Position numbers and translations under genes: made by a program
In this document: positions 16,673 through 24,258 of the stretch, piece by piece
Layout: each line of letters starts with the position of its first letter
Position numbering within the stretch: the first letter of the stretch is position 1
Assembly: GCA_026702615.1 (NCBI GenBank)
Contig: JAPPBY010000027.1
Span: 1 to 61,509 of the forward strand
Length of the DNA: 61,509 nt
Direction: 5' to 3'
Origin: Chloroflexota bacterium
GTDB taxonomy: Bacteria > Chloroflexota > Dehalococcoidia > Tepidiformales > Tepidiformaceae
Notes under the pieces: generated by a model
What the model was told of the DNA's origin: nothing
Databases searched by the model: none
What the model saw: the letters and a program-made list of their open reading frames with translations, nothing else

Positions 16673-17463
16673 TGGGCCGCTCCCAGCTCGCGCGAGCGTT
16701 CGCAGGCGGCGCGGACGCACGCCTCGATGAGCGTGCGGAACTCCCCGCGATCCAGCTCCGCGAGCCCCGCTGCGGTCGTGCCGCCCTTGGAGGTGACGCG
16801 CTCGCGCAGGACCGCTGGTGGGAAGTCGCTGATCTGTGCGTAGGCAGCTGATCCGGTCAGGGTCTGCATGGTCATCGCCTCCGCTTCTTCATGGGTCAGG
16901 CCGATGGCCACGCCCGCGTCGATGAGCGCCTCGATGAACAGGAATACGTAGGCAGGGCCGCTGCCGCTCAATGCCGTGGCCATGTCGATCTTCCCCTCGT
17001 CGTCGACGTAGAGGTCCTGCCCGATCGCGCCCAGCAACTCGCGCACGGTTTCGCGCTGCCCCTCGTCGACTGACTCGGTCGCGGTCCAGACGCTCATGCC
17101 GGCGTTGATGGTGGCGGGTGTGTTCGGCATGACGCGCACGATGCGGTCGTGCCCGAATCGCTCCGCGAGGTTCGCGATGCGGACGCCCGCCATGATCGAC
17201 ATCAGGAGCGCGTCGCTCGCCAGCTTTCCGGACAGGCTGTGGAGTTCCTGTGGCTTGATGGCCAGCAGCACGAGGCTCGCGCCGGCAAGTGCGTCGCCGG
17301 CCTCGCCGGCCGTGGTGACGCCGTAGCGCGCGGCCAGGTCTTCCCGGCGCTCGCCGATCAGCTCGACGACCGTCACGTCGCTCGCAGCGACCACCCCGCG
17401 GTCAAGCGCGCCGGCAAGGATGGCCTCCCCCATCACCCCGCCCCCCACGATCGCGACCGTCAC
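16669..17463 (-). CDS. proC: Pyrroline-5-carboxylate reductase
   Basis: A 264-residue ProC, the last step of proline synthesis, reducing pyrroline-5-carboxylate with NAD(P)H. The cofactor loop GGGVMGEAI opens the protein; the AIKPQ segment, VRVMPNTPATINAG and ALSGSGPAYVFLFIEAL are diagnostic. It starts at GTG 17463, overlapping the yggS stop. The yggS-proC-yggT order is conserved in many bacteria. Confidence 0.96.
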   Translation of the reverse strand: MTVAIVGGGVMGEAILAGALDRGVVAASDVTVVELIGERREDLAARYGVTTAGEAGDALAGASLVLLAIKPQELHSLSGKLASDALLMSIMAGVRIANLAERFGHDRIVRVMPNTPATINAGMSVWTATESVDEGQRETVRELLGAIGQDLYVDDEGKIDMATALSGSGPAYVFLFIEALIDAGVAIGLTHEEAEAMTMQTLTGSAAYAQISDFPPAVLRERVTSKGGTTAAGLAELDRGEFRTLIEACVRAACERSRELGAAQ

Positions 17464-18146
17464 GTTGTGCGCTCCCCGAAGATGGCGCGCCCCACCCGCA
17501 CCAGCGTCGCCCCCTCCTCGATTGCGACCTCGAAGTCGTCTGTCATCCCCATGGAGAGTTCCTCCAGTGAGAAGCGCTCTGCCAGCTCTCGCAGGTCGCG
17601 GAACACTGGCCGTACGTCCTCTGGGTCAGTGGCCATCGGCGCGATCGTCATGAGCCCGCGGAGGCGCAGGTTGGCCGCCTCGCGCGCCGCTTCCACCAGC
17701 GTCTCGACCGCATCGGGCGCGGCGCCCTGCTTCTGCGGCTCGGCCGCCACATTGACCTGCAGGAGCACGTCGCGCGGTGCGGGCGCCGCCCCGTCGAGTC
17801 GCGCCAGCAGCTTTGCCGAGTCGGCCGAGTGGATGACGTCGAAGGCCGAGGCTGCCACTTTGGCCTTGTTCGATTGGAGGTGCCCCACCAGGTGCCAGGT
17901 CGCCTCGACGCCGGCGTTCCTAGCCGCTTCGATCTTGGGCACGGCTTCCTGGATGCGGTTCTCGCCGAAATGCCGGAGGCCTCCGGCGTACGCCGCCCGG
18001 ATGGCTTCCACCGGCTGGCCCTTGCTGACGGCTACGAGCGTCACGGAATCCGGGTCGCGACCGGCTCGCTGACAGGCGCGGGTCATTCGCTCACGCACAC
18101 GCTCGACCCCCGCTTCCACATCTTGCTGCAGGGCGACCGCGCTCAC
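17460..18146 (-). CDS. yggS: YggS-family PLP homeostasis protein
   Basis: A 228-residue alanine-racemase-like single-domain protein that binds pyridoxal phosphate and buffers the cofactor. The PLP lysine lies in VAVSKGQPVE, close to residue 42; HFGENRIQEA and the C-terminal LSMGMTDDFEVAIEEGATLVRVG are typical. It is first gene of the operon with proC and yggT. GTG 18146 has a TAAGAT box seven bases upstream and no Shine-Dalgarno. Confidence 0.94.
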   Translation of the reverse strand: MSAVALQQDVEAGVERVRERMTRACQRAGRDPDSVTLVAVSKGQPVEAIRAAYAGGLRHFGENRIQEAVPKIEAARNAGVEATWHLVGHLQSNKAKVAASAFDVIHSADSAKLLARLDGAAPAPRDVLLQVNVAAEPQKQGAAPDAVETLVEAAREAANLRLRGLMTIAPMATDPEDVRPVFRDLRELAERFSLEELSMGMTDDFEVAIEEGATLVRVGRAIFGERTT

Positions 18147-18153
18147 GGGCTCG

Positions 18154-18159
18154 ATCTTA
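18154..18159 (-). promoter_or_regulatory. -10 box TAAGAT, leaderless start of yggS
   Basis: TAAGAT lies seven bases before GTG 18146, placing the transcript start at the start codon of yggS. Confidence 0.5.
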
Positions 18160-18188
18160 CTCGTGCGTGCGCGGGACCGGAGCGCCCC

Positions 18189-20600
18189 CTAGCCGCACTT
18201 CGTGTAGCCGCAACTCCGGCACACGAGGCAACCCTCGCCGTACTCAAGGACCGAGCCGCATTCGGGGCAGCCCACTCCGCTCGGGACCATGTCGCCGTGC
18301 GACAGCACGGGCTCGTCCACGCCCCGGCTCTCGACGACCTCGTACGGCGGGATGAGCGTTGGCTGCACCGCCGCTTCGCTGTCGCCGAACTTCAGCTCCA
18401 GCCAGCGGAAGATGTAGTCGGTGATGCTCGTCGCGATCGGAATCTCGGGGTTGCCCGTGGGACCGCTCGGCTCGAAGCGGCTGCCCTGCATCCTGCTCGC
18501 GAGCACCGAGACCGGCACCCCGAACTGAAGCGCGTAGCTCGTCAGCATCGCCAGGCTGTCCATCAGCGCCATTACCGTCGAGCCCTGCTTGCTCACGTTC
18601 ACGAAGAGCTCGCCGGGTGTCCCGTCCGCGAAGAGGCCGACGGTCATGTACCCCTCCTGCTCCCCCACGCGGAACTTGTGCGTGATCGACTGGCGCTCGT
18701 CGGGTAGGCGGCGGCGGATGGGCCGGCCTTTCTCCGCCACCAGCGCCTCGGCCGCCGCGATGGCCTCGGCCGCGGCCTCCTCGCTCTCGCTCTCCTCCTC
18801 GCCCGCGTGCTTCAGCACCTGCAGGTCGCGAGAGCCGTCGCGGTAGATGGTGATGCCCTTGCAGCCCGTGTCGTACGCCAGCTGGTAGGCGGTGGCGACG
18901 TCCTCGACCGTGGCCTCGTTGGGGAAGTTGATCGTCTTCGAGACGGCGTTGTCGGTGTGCGCCTGGAACGCCGCCTGCATGCGCACGTGCGCTTCGGGGG
19001 CGATGTCGTGCGCCGTCACGAACACCTCTTTCACCCAGTCGGGCACGTCGGTGCGCTCCGCCAGGTGCCCGCCGTGGGCGAGGAAGTCGATCAGGTCGTC
19101 GCTGTAGAAGCCCTCGGTCCGGGCGATGTGCTCGAAGTGCTCGTTCACCTCGTTCAGCTCGACTCGCTTCGTGGGGTCGTCCTTGTCGAGGTAGTGCGAG
19201 CGTACGAAGGCCAGCGCGAACACCGGCTCAACGCCGCCGGAACAGTCGGCGATGATGCTGAGCGTGCCCGTGGGCGCGATCGTCGTGCGCGTGGAGTTGC
19301 GCAGTGGCATCGGTCCCTCGCCCCCGCCCGGCCCGTACATCGACTGGCCCCACTCGGGGAAGTTGCCGCGTACGGCCGCCAGATTGTGCGAGGCCGCGTC
19401 CGCCTCGCGCTGGATGAAGCCCATCACCTCTCGGGCCAGCGCCAGCGCCTGCTCGGAGTCGTAGGGGATGCGCAGCTCGAGCAGCATGTCCGCCCAGCCC
19501 ATCACCCCCAGCCCGATGCGGCGGATGGCGAGGGAGGTCTCCTCGATCTCCTCGATCGGGTACTGGTTCATCTCGATCACGTTGTCGAGCAGGTGCACGC
19601 AGCGATGCACCGTCGAGCCCAGGCGCTCGAAGTCCACAGCCTTCGAGCCCGGCTCCCCCACCACGAAGTGGGCCAGGTTGAGCGAGCCCAGGTTGCACGA
19701 GTCGTAGGAGTACAGCGGCTGTTCGCCGCAGGGGTTCGTCGATTCGATCGGCCCCCGCCCCGGGACGGGATTCGCACGGCCGTCGTTGATGCGGTCGATG
19801 AAGATGACGCCCGGGTCACCGTTCTGCCAGGCGTTCTCCACCATCGTCTGCCAGACCTCGCGGGCGTTCCGCTTGTCTATCGCCTCGCCGGTCTTGGGGC
19901 TGATGAGGTTGTAGTCGCCGCCCTCCTCCAGCGCCGTCATGAACTCGTCCGTCACGGCCACGCTGATGTTGAAGTTCGTGAGCGTGGTCATGTCCGCCTT
20001 CATCTCGATGAAGTGGTCGATGTCCGGGTGGTCGACGCGCAGGATGCCCATGTTGGCGCCCCGCCGCGTGCCGCCCTGCTTGATCGCCTCCGTGGCCGAG
20101 TCGAACACCGTCATGAAGGACACGGGACCGCTGGCGACGCCCATCGTGCTGCGCACGCGGTCGTTCGCCGGACGCAGACGCGAGAAGGCGAAGCCCGTAC
20201 CGCCGCCCGACTTGTGGATCACGGCTGTATCCCGGATCGCCTTGAAGATCCCATCGATCGAATCCGGCACCGGCAGCACGAAGCACGCCGAAAGCTGCTG
20301 CAGATCGCGACCCGCGTTCACTAGCGTCGGCGAGTTCGGGAGGAAGTCGAGCGAAGAGAGCAGGCGGTAGAAATCCTGCTCGGCGGCGGTGCGATCAGCC
20401 TCCGTGCCGCCGAAGCGCAGCTCCGCCTGGGAGAGGTTGCGCGCCACCCGCTGGAAGCATTGATCGGGCGTCTCGATCGGATCGCCCTTGTCGTCGCGCG
20501 CCACGATGCGACGTTCCATGACCACGACGGCGTTCTCCGAAAGCGGTGTTGCGGCGAAACCGGCGCCGGTATCGGGAGTGGGCTCGGAAGTGGTAACCAT
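18189..20600 (-). CDS. nrdJ: Adenosylcobalamin-dependent ribonucleotide reductase (class II)
   Basis: An 803-residue class II RNR that makes deoxyribonucleotides without oxygen or a metal-radical subunit. The first redox Cys is in QQLSACFVLP, the active-site loop NPCGEQPLYS is near residue 290, and the C-terminal tail ends in a four-Cys segment (CPECG, CLVCRSCGYTKCG) that carries reducing power. No N-terminal ATP-cone is seen, so overall activity control by dATP is unlikely through that domain. ATG 20600 follows a GGAGGACACC site. A TTGCAA/TATTCT promoter lies in the 100-base gap after nrdR. Confidence 0.97.
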   Translation of the reverse strand: MVTTSEPTPDTGAGFAATPLSENAVVVMERRIVARDDKGDPIETPDQCFQRVARNLSQAELRFGGTEADRTAAEQDFYRLLSSLDFLPNSPTLVNAGRDLQQLSACFVLPVPDSIDGIFKAIRDTAVIHKSGGGTGFAFSRLRPANDRVRSTMGVASGPVSFMTVFDSATEAIKQGGTRRGANMGILRVDHPDIDHFIEMKADMTTLTNFNISVAVTDEFMTALEEGGDYNLISPKTGEAIDKRNAREVWQTMVENAWQNGDPGVIFIDRINDGRANPVPGRGPIESTNPCGEQPLYSYDSCNLGSLNLAHFVVGEPGSKAVDFERLGSTVHRCVHLLDNVIEMNQYPIEEIEETSLAIRRIGLGVMGWADMLLELRIPYDSEQALALAREVMGFIQREADAASHNLAAVRGNFPEWGQSMYGPGGGEGPMPLRNSTRTTIAPTGTLSIIADCSGGVEPVFALAFVRSHYLDKDDPTKRVELNEVNEHFEHIARTEGFYSDDLIDFLAHGGHLAERTDVPDWVKEVFVTAHDIAPEAHVRMQAAFQAHTDNAVSKTINFPNEATVEDVATAYQLAYDTGCKGITIYRDGSRDLQVLKHAGEEESESEEAAAEAIAAAEALVAEKGRPIRRRLPDERQSITHKFRVGEQEGYMTVGLFADGTPGELFVNVSKQGSTVMALMDSLAMLTSYALQFGVPVSVLASRMQGSRFEPSGPTGNPEIPIATSITDYIFRWLELKFGDSEAAVQPTLIPPYEVVESRGVDEPVLSHGDMVPSGVGCPECGSVLEYGEGCLVCRSCGYTKCG

Positions 20601-20661
20601 GGTGTCCTCCAGCAGGTTCCAGGTGGCGGGTCTAGGGCTAGAACGTTTGTTCGGGGCGGGA

Positions 20662-20690
20662 AGAATAGCGCCGCGTGCTCCGGGTTGCAA
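20662..20690 (-). promoter_or_regulatory. Candidate nrdJ promoter
   Basis: On the minus strand, TTGCAA (20685-20690) and TATTCT (20662-20667) are separated by 17 bases; each matches its consensus at four positions. The start site would be about 55 bases before nrdJ. The -35 lies just before the end of nrdR's downstream region. Confidence 0.5.
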
Positions 20691-20699
20691 CCTCCATCG

Positions 20700-21254
20700 C
20701 TACCCCACCGTCCGCAGGAATGGCGCCGGCTCTTCCGAGTCGGTCTCCTCTCGTGCGGTGTCTTCGGGGAGGGCGAGCTGCTGGGTGCGCTCATCGAAGC
20801 TGGGCACGCGCCCCTCGTCCAGCGCCTGGAGCGCGTCCTTGAGCGAATCAAGGTCGGCGAAGGCGCGATAGACCGAGGCGAAACGGATGTAGGCGATGTG
20901 GTCGATCCGCCTCAGCGCATCGACGGCGAGCTCGCCGATGACCGAGGACGGCACCTCAAGGCGCCCGTCGCGGGTGACGCGCCCCTCGATGTCGGCCACG
21001 ACGGCGTCGAGCTGGTCGGCGGAAACGTTGCGCTTGGCGCAGGCCGAACGCAGCCCGGCGAGCAGCTTCTCCCGATCGAAGTCCTCCCGGCGCTCGTCCT
21101 TCTTAACCACCTGCACGGTGGAGCGAAGGACGGTCTCGAGCGTCGTGAAGCGCTCCCCGCAGTCCGCACACTCGCGCCGCCGGCGCACGGCATTTCCGGT
21201 TCCCCGGCTGTCCGTAACGCGGGAGCTTTCTGAGTGGCAGAAGGGGCAGCGCAT
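20700..21254 (-). CDS. nrdR: Transcriptional repressor NrdR
   Basis: A 184-residue NrdR, which represses ribonucleotide reductase genes when dATP is abundant. The zinc ribbon uses C3, C6, C29 and C32, and the ATP-cone follows (VVKKDERREDFDREKLLAGL onward). The extension past about residue 150 is acidic and longer than usual. ATG 21254 gives the canonical MRCPFC start. It lies directly upstream of nrdJ and has NrdR-box-like sites in its own promoter region, so auto-repression of nrdR and possibly nrdJ is likely. Confidence 0.96.
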   Translation of the reverse strand: MRCPFCHSESSRVTDSRGTGNAVRRRRECADCGERFTTLETVLRSTVQVVKKDERREDFDREKLLAGLRSACAKRNVSADQLDAVVADIEGRVTRDGRLEVPSSVIGELAVDALRRIDHIAYIRFASVYRAFADLDSLKDALQALDEGRVPSFDERTQQLALPEDTAREETDSEEPAPFLRTVG

Positions 21255-21267
21255 AACGATTTCGAAT

Positions 21268-21367
21268 TGTTAACGGGTGTTAACGCCTTTCTCGCTGGAA
21301 GCGCATCATCGCCTATATCTTGGGGGCCTGTCAATACATTAGGCACAAGATGTTGGGGCTGTTAACG
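21268..21367. repeat. Three TGTTAACG repeats near nrdR
   Basis: TGTTAACG occurs at 21268-21275, 21278-21285 and 21360-21367. Each contains the palindrome GTTAAC. Two lie in the nrdR leader ten bases apart, and the third just beyond the NrdR-box pair. An unidentified regulator could bind them; AT-rich words like this are rare in the surrounding sequence. Confidence 0.45.
21310..21358 (-). promoter_or_regulatory. Pair of NrdR-box-like operators around nrdR promoter
   Basis: Minus-strand sites CCCCAACATCTTGTGC (21343-21358) and CCCCAAGATATAGGCG (21310-21325) both fit the NrdR-box pattern around the C-W-A-n-A-T-n-T-W-G core. They are 33 bases apart start to start, about three helical turns. TTGACA (21329-21334) lies between them, and GATGAT (21305-21310) 18 bases downstream overlaps the second box. 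Confidence 0.7.
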
Positions 21368-21416
21368 CACCATAACAGTTTACCAGGTGACCAGGCTCAA
21401 GGCCTGACCAGAACCC

Positions 21417-21794
21417 TTACCGGCGGCGGCGAACCTCGTGGAACTGGCAGGCTTCGGTGTCGGGCCAGGGCGCGAGCACGCCGCTTCCCGGGTGCAGGCA
21501 GCGTCCTCGTCCGGTGTCGCCGGGGACGAACTCGTGGCAGTTCTCGCACGTGAGGGCCGTCTTCGCTCCGGGATTCAGGTCCTCCCGCACCGCAGCCATG
21601 AGGCTCCGTGGTCCGGGTTGCCAGGTGAGCGCCCGCATGTCGTCGTTGTATGGCGAGGCGGCGACGGCGCTGGCGAAGGAGTCGTCGTCGGAACGCCGGC
21701 GCTTGCGGCGAGCTTCCGATCGTCGCAGCGCCTCGGCCCCCAGGCTCTCCCGGTCACGACGGGAGCGGCGTTTGCGTCCCTTGCGACGGCCCAT
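21417..21794 (-). CDS. Basic N-terminus, four-Cys C-terminus protein, unknown
   Basis: A 125-residue protein. The first 35 residues are almost all Arg/Lys with some acidic residues; the C-terminal half carries CENC (83-86), C99 and C116 with nearby His residues, a pattern that could bind zinc or a metal cluster. The basic tail suggests nucleic-acid contact. No family recognised. ATG 21794 has TAGGCT six bases upstream and no Shine-Dalgarno. The 162 bases downstream, before nrdR, hold only the nrdR control region. Confidence 0.6.
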   Translation of the reverse strand: MGRRKGRKRRSRRDRESLGAEALRRSEARRKRRRSDDDSFASAVAASPYNDDMRALTWQPGPRSLMAAVREDLNPGAKTALTCENCHEFVPGDTGRGRCLHPGSGVLAPWPDTEACQFHEVRRRR

Positions 21795-21800
21795 ACCCGC

Positions 21801-21806
21801 AGCCTA
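21801..21806 (-). promoter_or_regulatory. -10 box TAGGCT, leaderless start
   Basis: TAGGCT is six bases from the ATG at 21794. The same hexamer at the same spacing precedes two other genes in this window (52106 and 56550). Confidence 0.55.
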
Positions 21807-21847
21807 GCGAGGCGCCAACGCCGCGTCGAGCAGTTTCGGCGGCGGCC

Positions 21848-22372
21848 TCAGAAACCGGGCAGCCGCCCCTCGCGCCCAGCCCCCGCGACCGTTGCCTCAT
21901 GCGCGAGCAACGCCCGTTTCGTGTCGAGGCCGCCCGCGAAGCCGGTCAGCGAGCCGCCCGCCCCGACGACCCGATGGCAGGGCACGATCACGGGCGCCGG
22001 GTTCCGTCCCGTCGCCGCCCCGACGGCCCGCGCTGCCGCGGGCCGTCCGACCTCCTCCGCGATGGCCCCATAGGTGTTAGTCGCCCCGAACGGGATGCGC
22101 GCCAGCTCGCCCCAGACAAGCCGCTGGAACTCCGTGCCTTCGAGGTCGAGCGCAAGGTCGAACTCCCGGCGCTCGCCGCGGAAGTACTCGCTGAGCTGGG
22201 TGACCGCTCGCTCCAGGTGTTCGATGGCCGCTGCTTCAGCGCGTGTTGTGTCATCGCTCTCGCGTCCCCACCGCACCTCCCGGACACCCCGCTTCGATGC
22301 GACGACCGTGAGGTCCCCGATCGGCGTGGCGATCGCGCGGGTGGCCAACGAAGCGGGGTCTACCGGTGCCAC
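21848..22372 (-). CDS. ogt: Methylated-DNA--[protein]-cysteine S-methyltransferase
   Basis: A 174-residue alkyltransferase that removes O6-alkyl groups from guanine in a single suicide transfer. The acceptor Cys132 is in VIVPCHRVV, preceded by the RAVGAATGRNP helix; the C-terminal GGLDTKRALL matches Ogt rather than Ada. GTG 22372 is proposed, overlapping the end of the upstream ABC-lipoprotein gene by 13 bases; the family fold begins at about residue 11. The start is the least certain part. Confidence 0.9.
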   Translation of the reverse strand: MAPVDPASLATRAIATPIGDLTVVASKRGVREVRWGRESDDTTRAEAAAIEHLERAVTQLSEYFRGERREFDLALDLEGTEFQRLVWGELARIPFGATNTYGAIAEEVGRPAAARAVGAATGRNPAPVIVPCHRVVGAGGSLTGFAGGLDTKRALLAHEATVAGAGREGRLPGF

Positions 22373-24057
22373 TCCGCGATGTTCCAGACCTCGCTGTCCC
22401 AGGCGTTGAACTCGACGCCCTTCAGCGTGTTCGCGTGCGCCGAGACGACACCACGGCTCACGAGCGGAATCTCCACGTAGTTTCGAACGAGGATGTCGTT
22501 GAGTTGCTTCACGACTGCCTCGCGCTCGGCCCCGATGGGGAGGGGCGGGAGTTGCTCGAATGCCGCGTCGTATTCCGGGTCGCAGGCCCGGGCCACGTTG
22601 CCCTCCGACCAGCTGTTGTCGCGCGTGGGGATGTGCGTGCAGCGGTTGTCGGAGAGGTAGTTCTGCGGCTCGATGCCCCCGCCCGTTGCGTACATCTGCA
22701 CGTCCGCGAAGAACCGCCGGTACGTTTGCGGCCCCAGGTCGCTGCCGAAGAACACGCCCGCGTCGTGGTGGACCAGCTCCGTCTCGATGCCGATCTCGCG
22801 CCACCAGTCGCGAACCAGCTCCTGCGTTGCCTGCCGGATGGCGTTCGTCGAGGTCTGGTACGTGATCCGCAGCGGCACGCCGTTGTGTTCCCGGATCCCG
22901 TCCCCGTCGCTATCGACCACCCCGTGCTCATCAAGCAGGCGGTTGGCCCCGGCGATGTCCTGGGTGAGGCAATCGTCGTTCGCGCCCGAGACGTAGTGCT
23001 CGGGACCGGCAATGAGGTCGCATTCGGGCCGTCCGGCGAAGCCGTATAGCTCGGTCAGCCGCTCCCGGTCGATGGCCATCGACATTGCCTGCCGGATCGG
23101 CTGGAAGGAGAGGAACGGATGGGGATTCTCGCCGTCCAGGTACTCCGAGCGGTTGTCCCCGAGGGCGGGGTCCGGATTCGTCTGGTTCACGACGATGCGC
23201 TCTACCAGGTCGGAGAACGCTGACACCACGGCGCCGTTGCCCGCTGCCCACAGCGCTTCGAGCAACTCGGGCTCGACCTGCAGGTTCCAGGCGTAGTCGG
23301 CGATACCCCACTGCAGGACGGCCGTGGCCGCTGCCGTCGCGCTTCCGCCCCCCTTCAGCACGACGCTGTCGAAAAAGGGTTTCTCCCCCCGCCAGTGCGG
23401 ATTGCGCTCGAAGACAGCCTCAACCTCGGGCGTGAAGGAGACGATGCGGTACGGGCCCGTGCCGAGCGGCCCGTGGTTCTCATCCTCGCACCCGCTGGCG
23501 GCCTCGCCCACGCAATCGGCGAACTGCGCGGCGCTGATGATGGGCGTGCCCGCGCTCACGAACGCATCGTAGGGGTACGGCGTGGGCTCCTCGAACGTGA
23601 CTCTGACGGTGTGCTTGTCGACGGCCTCCACGGACGCAATGCCAGTGAACGCGTCTACGGCCGTGCACCCGGTCGCCTCATGCGTGCAGTAGCGCCAGGT
23701 GAACACCACGTCCTCGGCGGTCATGTCGCTACCGTCCGACCACTTCACCCCCTCCTTCAGCTGCCAGGTGATGGACCGCAGGTCCGCCGGCACACCCCCG
23801 TTCTCAATCGTCGGGATCTCCTCCGCTAGCGCCGGAACCAACGCCCCATCGGGCCCGTAGTGGGCCAGCGGCTCCAGCGTGATGGCGCCGGCGTCCCGGT
23901 CCTTGAAGCCTCCCGAGAGGTAGGGACCGGGCAGGGACGGGGCCTGCCAGTAGAGGAGGGTGAGGACCTCTTCCTCCTCGCCTTCCCCGTCGCCGCCGCA
24001 GGCGGCGAACGCGACGAGCAGGGCCAGTCCGAGCAGGATTACGAGGAAACGGTGCAT
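22360..24057 (-). CDS. ABC transporter peptide-type substrate-binding lipoprotein
   Basis: A 565-residue SBP family 5 (DppA/OppA-like) protein. It has a signal peptide with lipobox FAAC (C20), then GAL..LAEEIP, the family WSDGSDMTAEDVVFTW segment, GTGPYRIVSF and QAMSMAIDRERLTELYG. It would bind an oligopeptide or other small solute outside the membrane, but no permease or ATPase genes are adjacent, so it is an orphan binding protein here. It overlaps the ogt start. A TACATT hexamer lies 18 bases before the ATG. Confidence 0.92.
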   Translation of the reverse strand: MHRFLVILLGLALLVAFAACGGDGEGEEEEVLTLLYWQAPSLPGPYLSGGFKDRDAGAITLEPLAHYGPDGALVPALAEEIPTIENGGVPADLRSITWQLKEGVKWSDGSDMTAEDVVFTWRYCTHEATGCTAVDAFTGIASVEAVDKHTVRVTFEEPTPYPYDAFVSAGTPIISAAQFADCVGEAASGCEDENHGPLGTGPYRIVSFTPEVEAVFERNPHWRGEKPFFDSVVLKGGGSATAAATAVLQWGIADYAWNLQVEPELLEALWAAGNGAVVSAFSDLVERIVVNQTNPDPALGDNRSEYLDGENPHPFLSFQPIRQAMSMAIDRERLTELYGFAGRPECDLIAGPEHYVSGANDDCLTQDIAGANRLLDEHGVVDSDGDGIREHNGVPLRITYQTSTNAIRQATQELVRDWWREIGIETELVHHDAGVFFGSDLGPQTYRRFFADVQMYATGGGIEPQNYLSDNRCTHIPTRDNSWSEGNVARACDPEYDAAFEQLPPLPIGAEREAVVKQLNDILVRNYVEIPLVSRGVVSAHANTLKGVEFNAWDSEVWNIAEWHR

Positions 24058-24075
24058 AGACGAACTCGCTGCCTG

Positions 24076-24081
24076 AATGTA
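24076..24081 (-). promoter_or_regulatory. Candidate -10 (TACATT) for SBP gene
   Basis: TACATT on the minus strand, 18 bases before ATG 24057, in the 201-base divergent region shared with menF. No clear -35. Confidence 0.35.
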
Positions 24082-24173
24082 GAGCGCTCCCGCCGGGGGA
24101 GCTCGCGCCCGATCGTACGCTGAGCGTCCACTTCGCGCCCCGGTCTCCGCGCCGCCGTAGGAGGGGCACGCCG

Positions 24174-24179
24174 TATACT
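24174..24179 (+). promoter_or_regulatory. Candidate -10 (TATACT) for the men operon
   Basis: TATACT is a five-of-six -10 match about 80 bases before the menF GTG. It is the best promoter signal upstream of the six-gene operon. The leader between it and menF has no obvious regulatory structure. Confidence 0.45.
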
Positions 24180-24258
24180 TTCTGAGGCCCTGCGTGAAGG
24201 CTCTACGACGCCTACATTGGGGTCCGGCGGAAGCGATGAACAGATCTGGAGGGGGCGC

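Noticed and set aside
20601-20700. Cobalamin riboswitch upstream of nrdJ
   Set aside because: The gap is only about 100 bases and no B12-box-like GCCACTG segment is seen; the nrdJ promoter lies within it.
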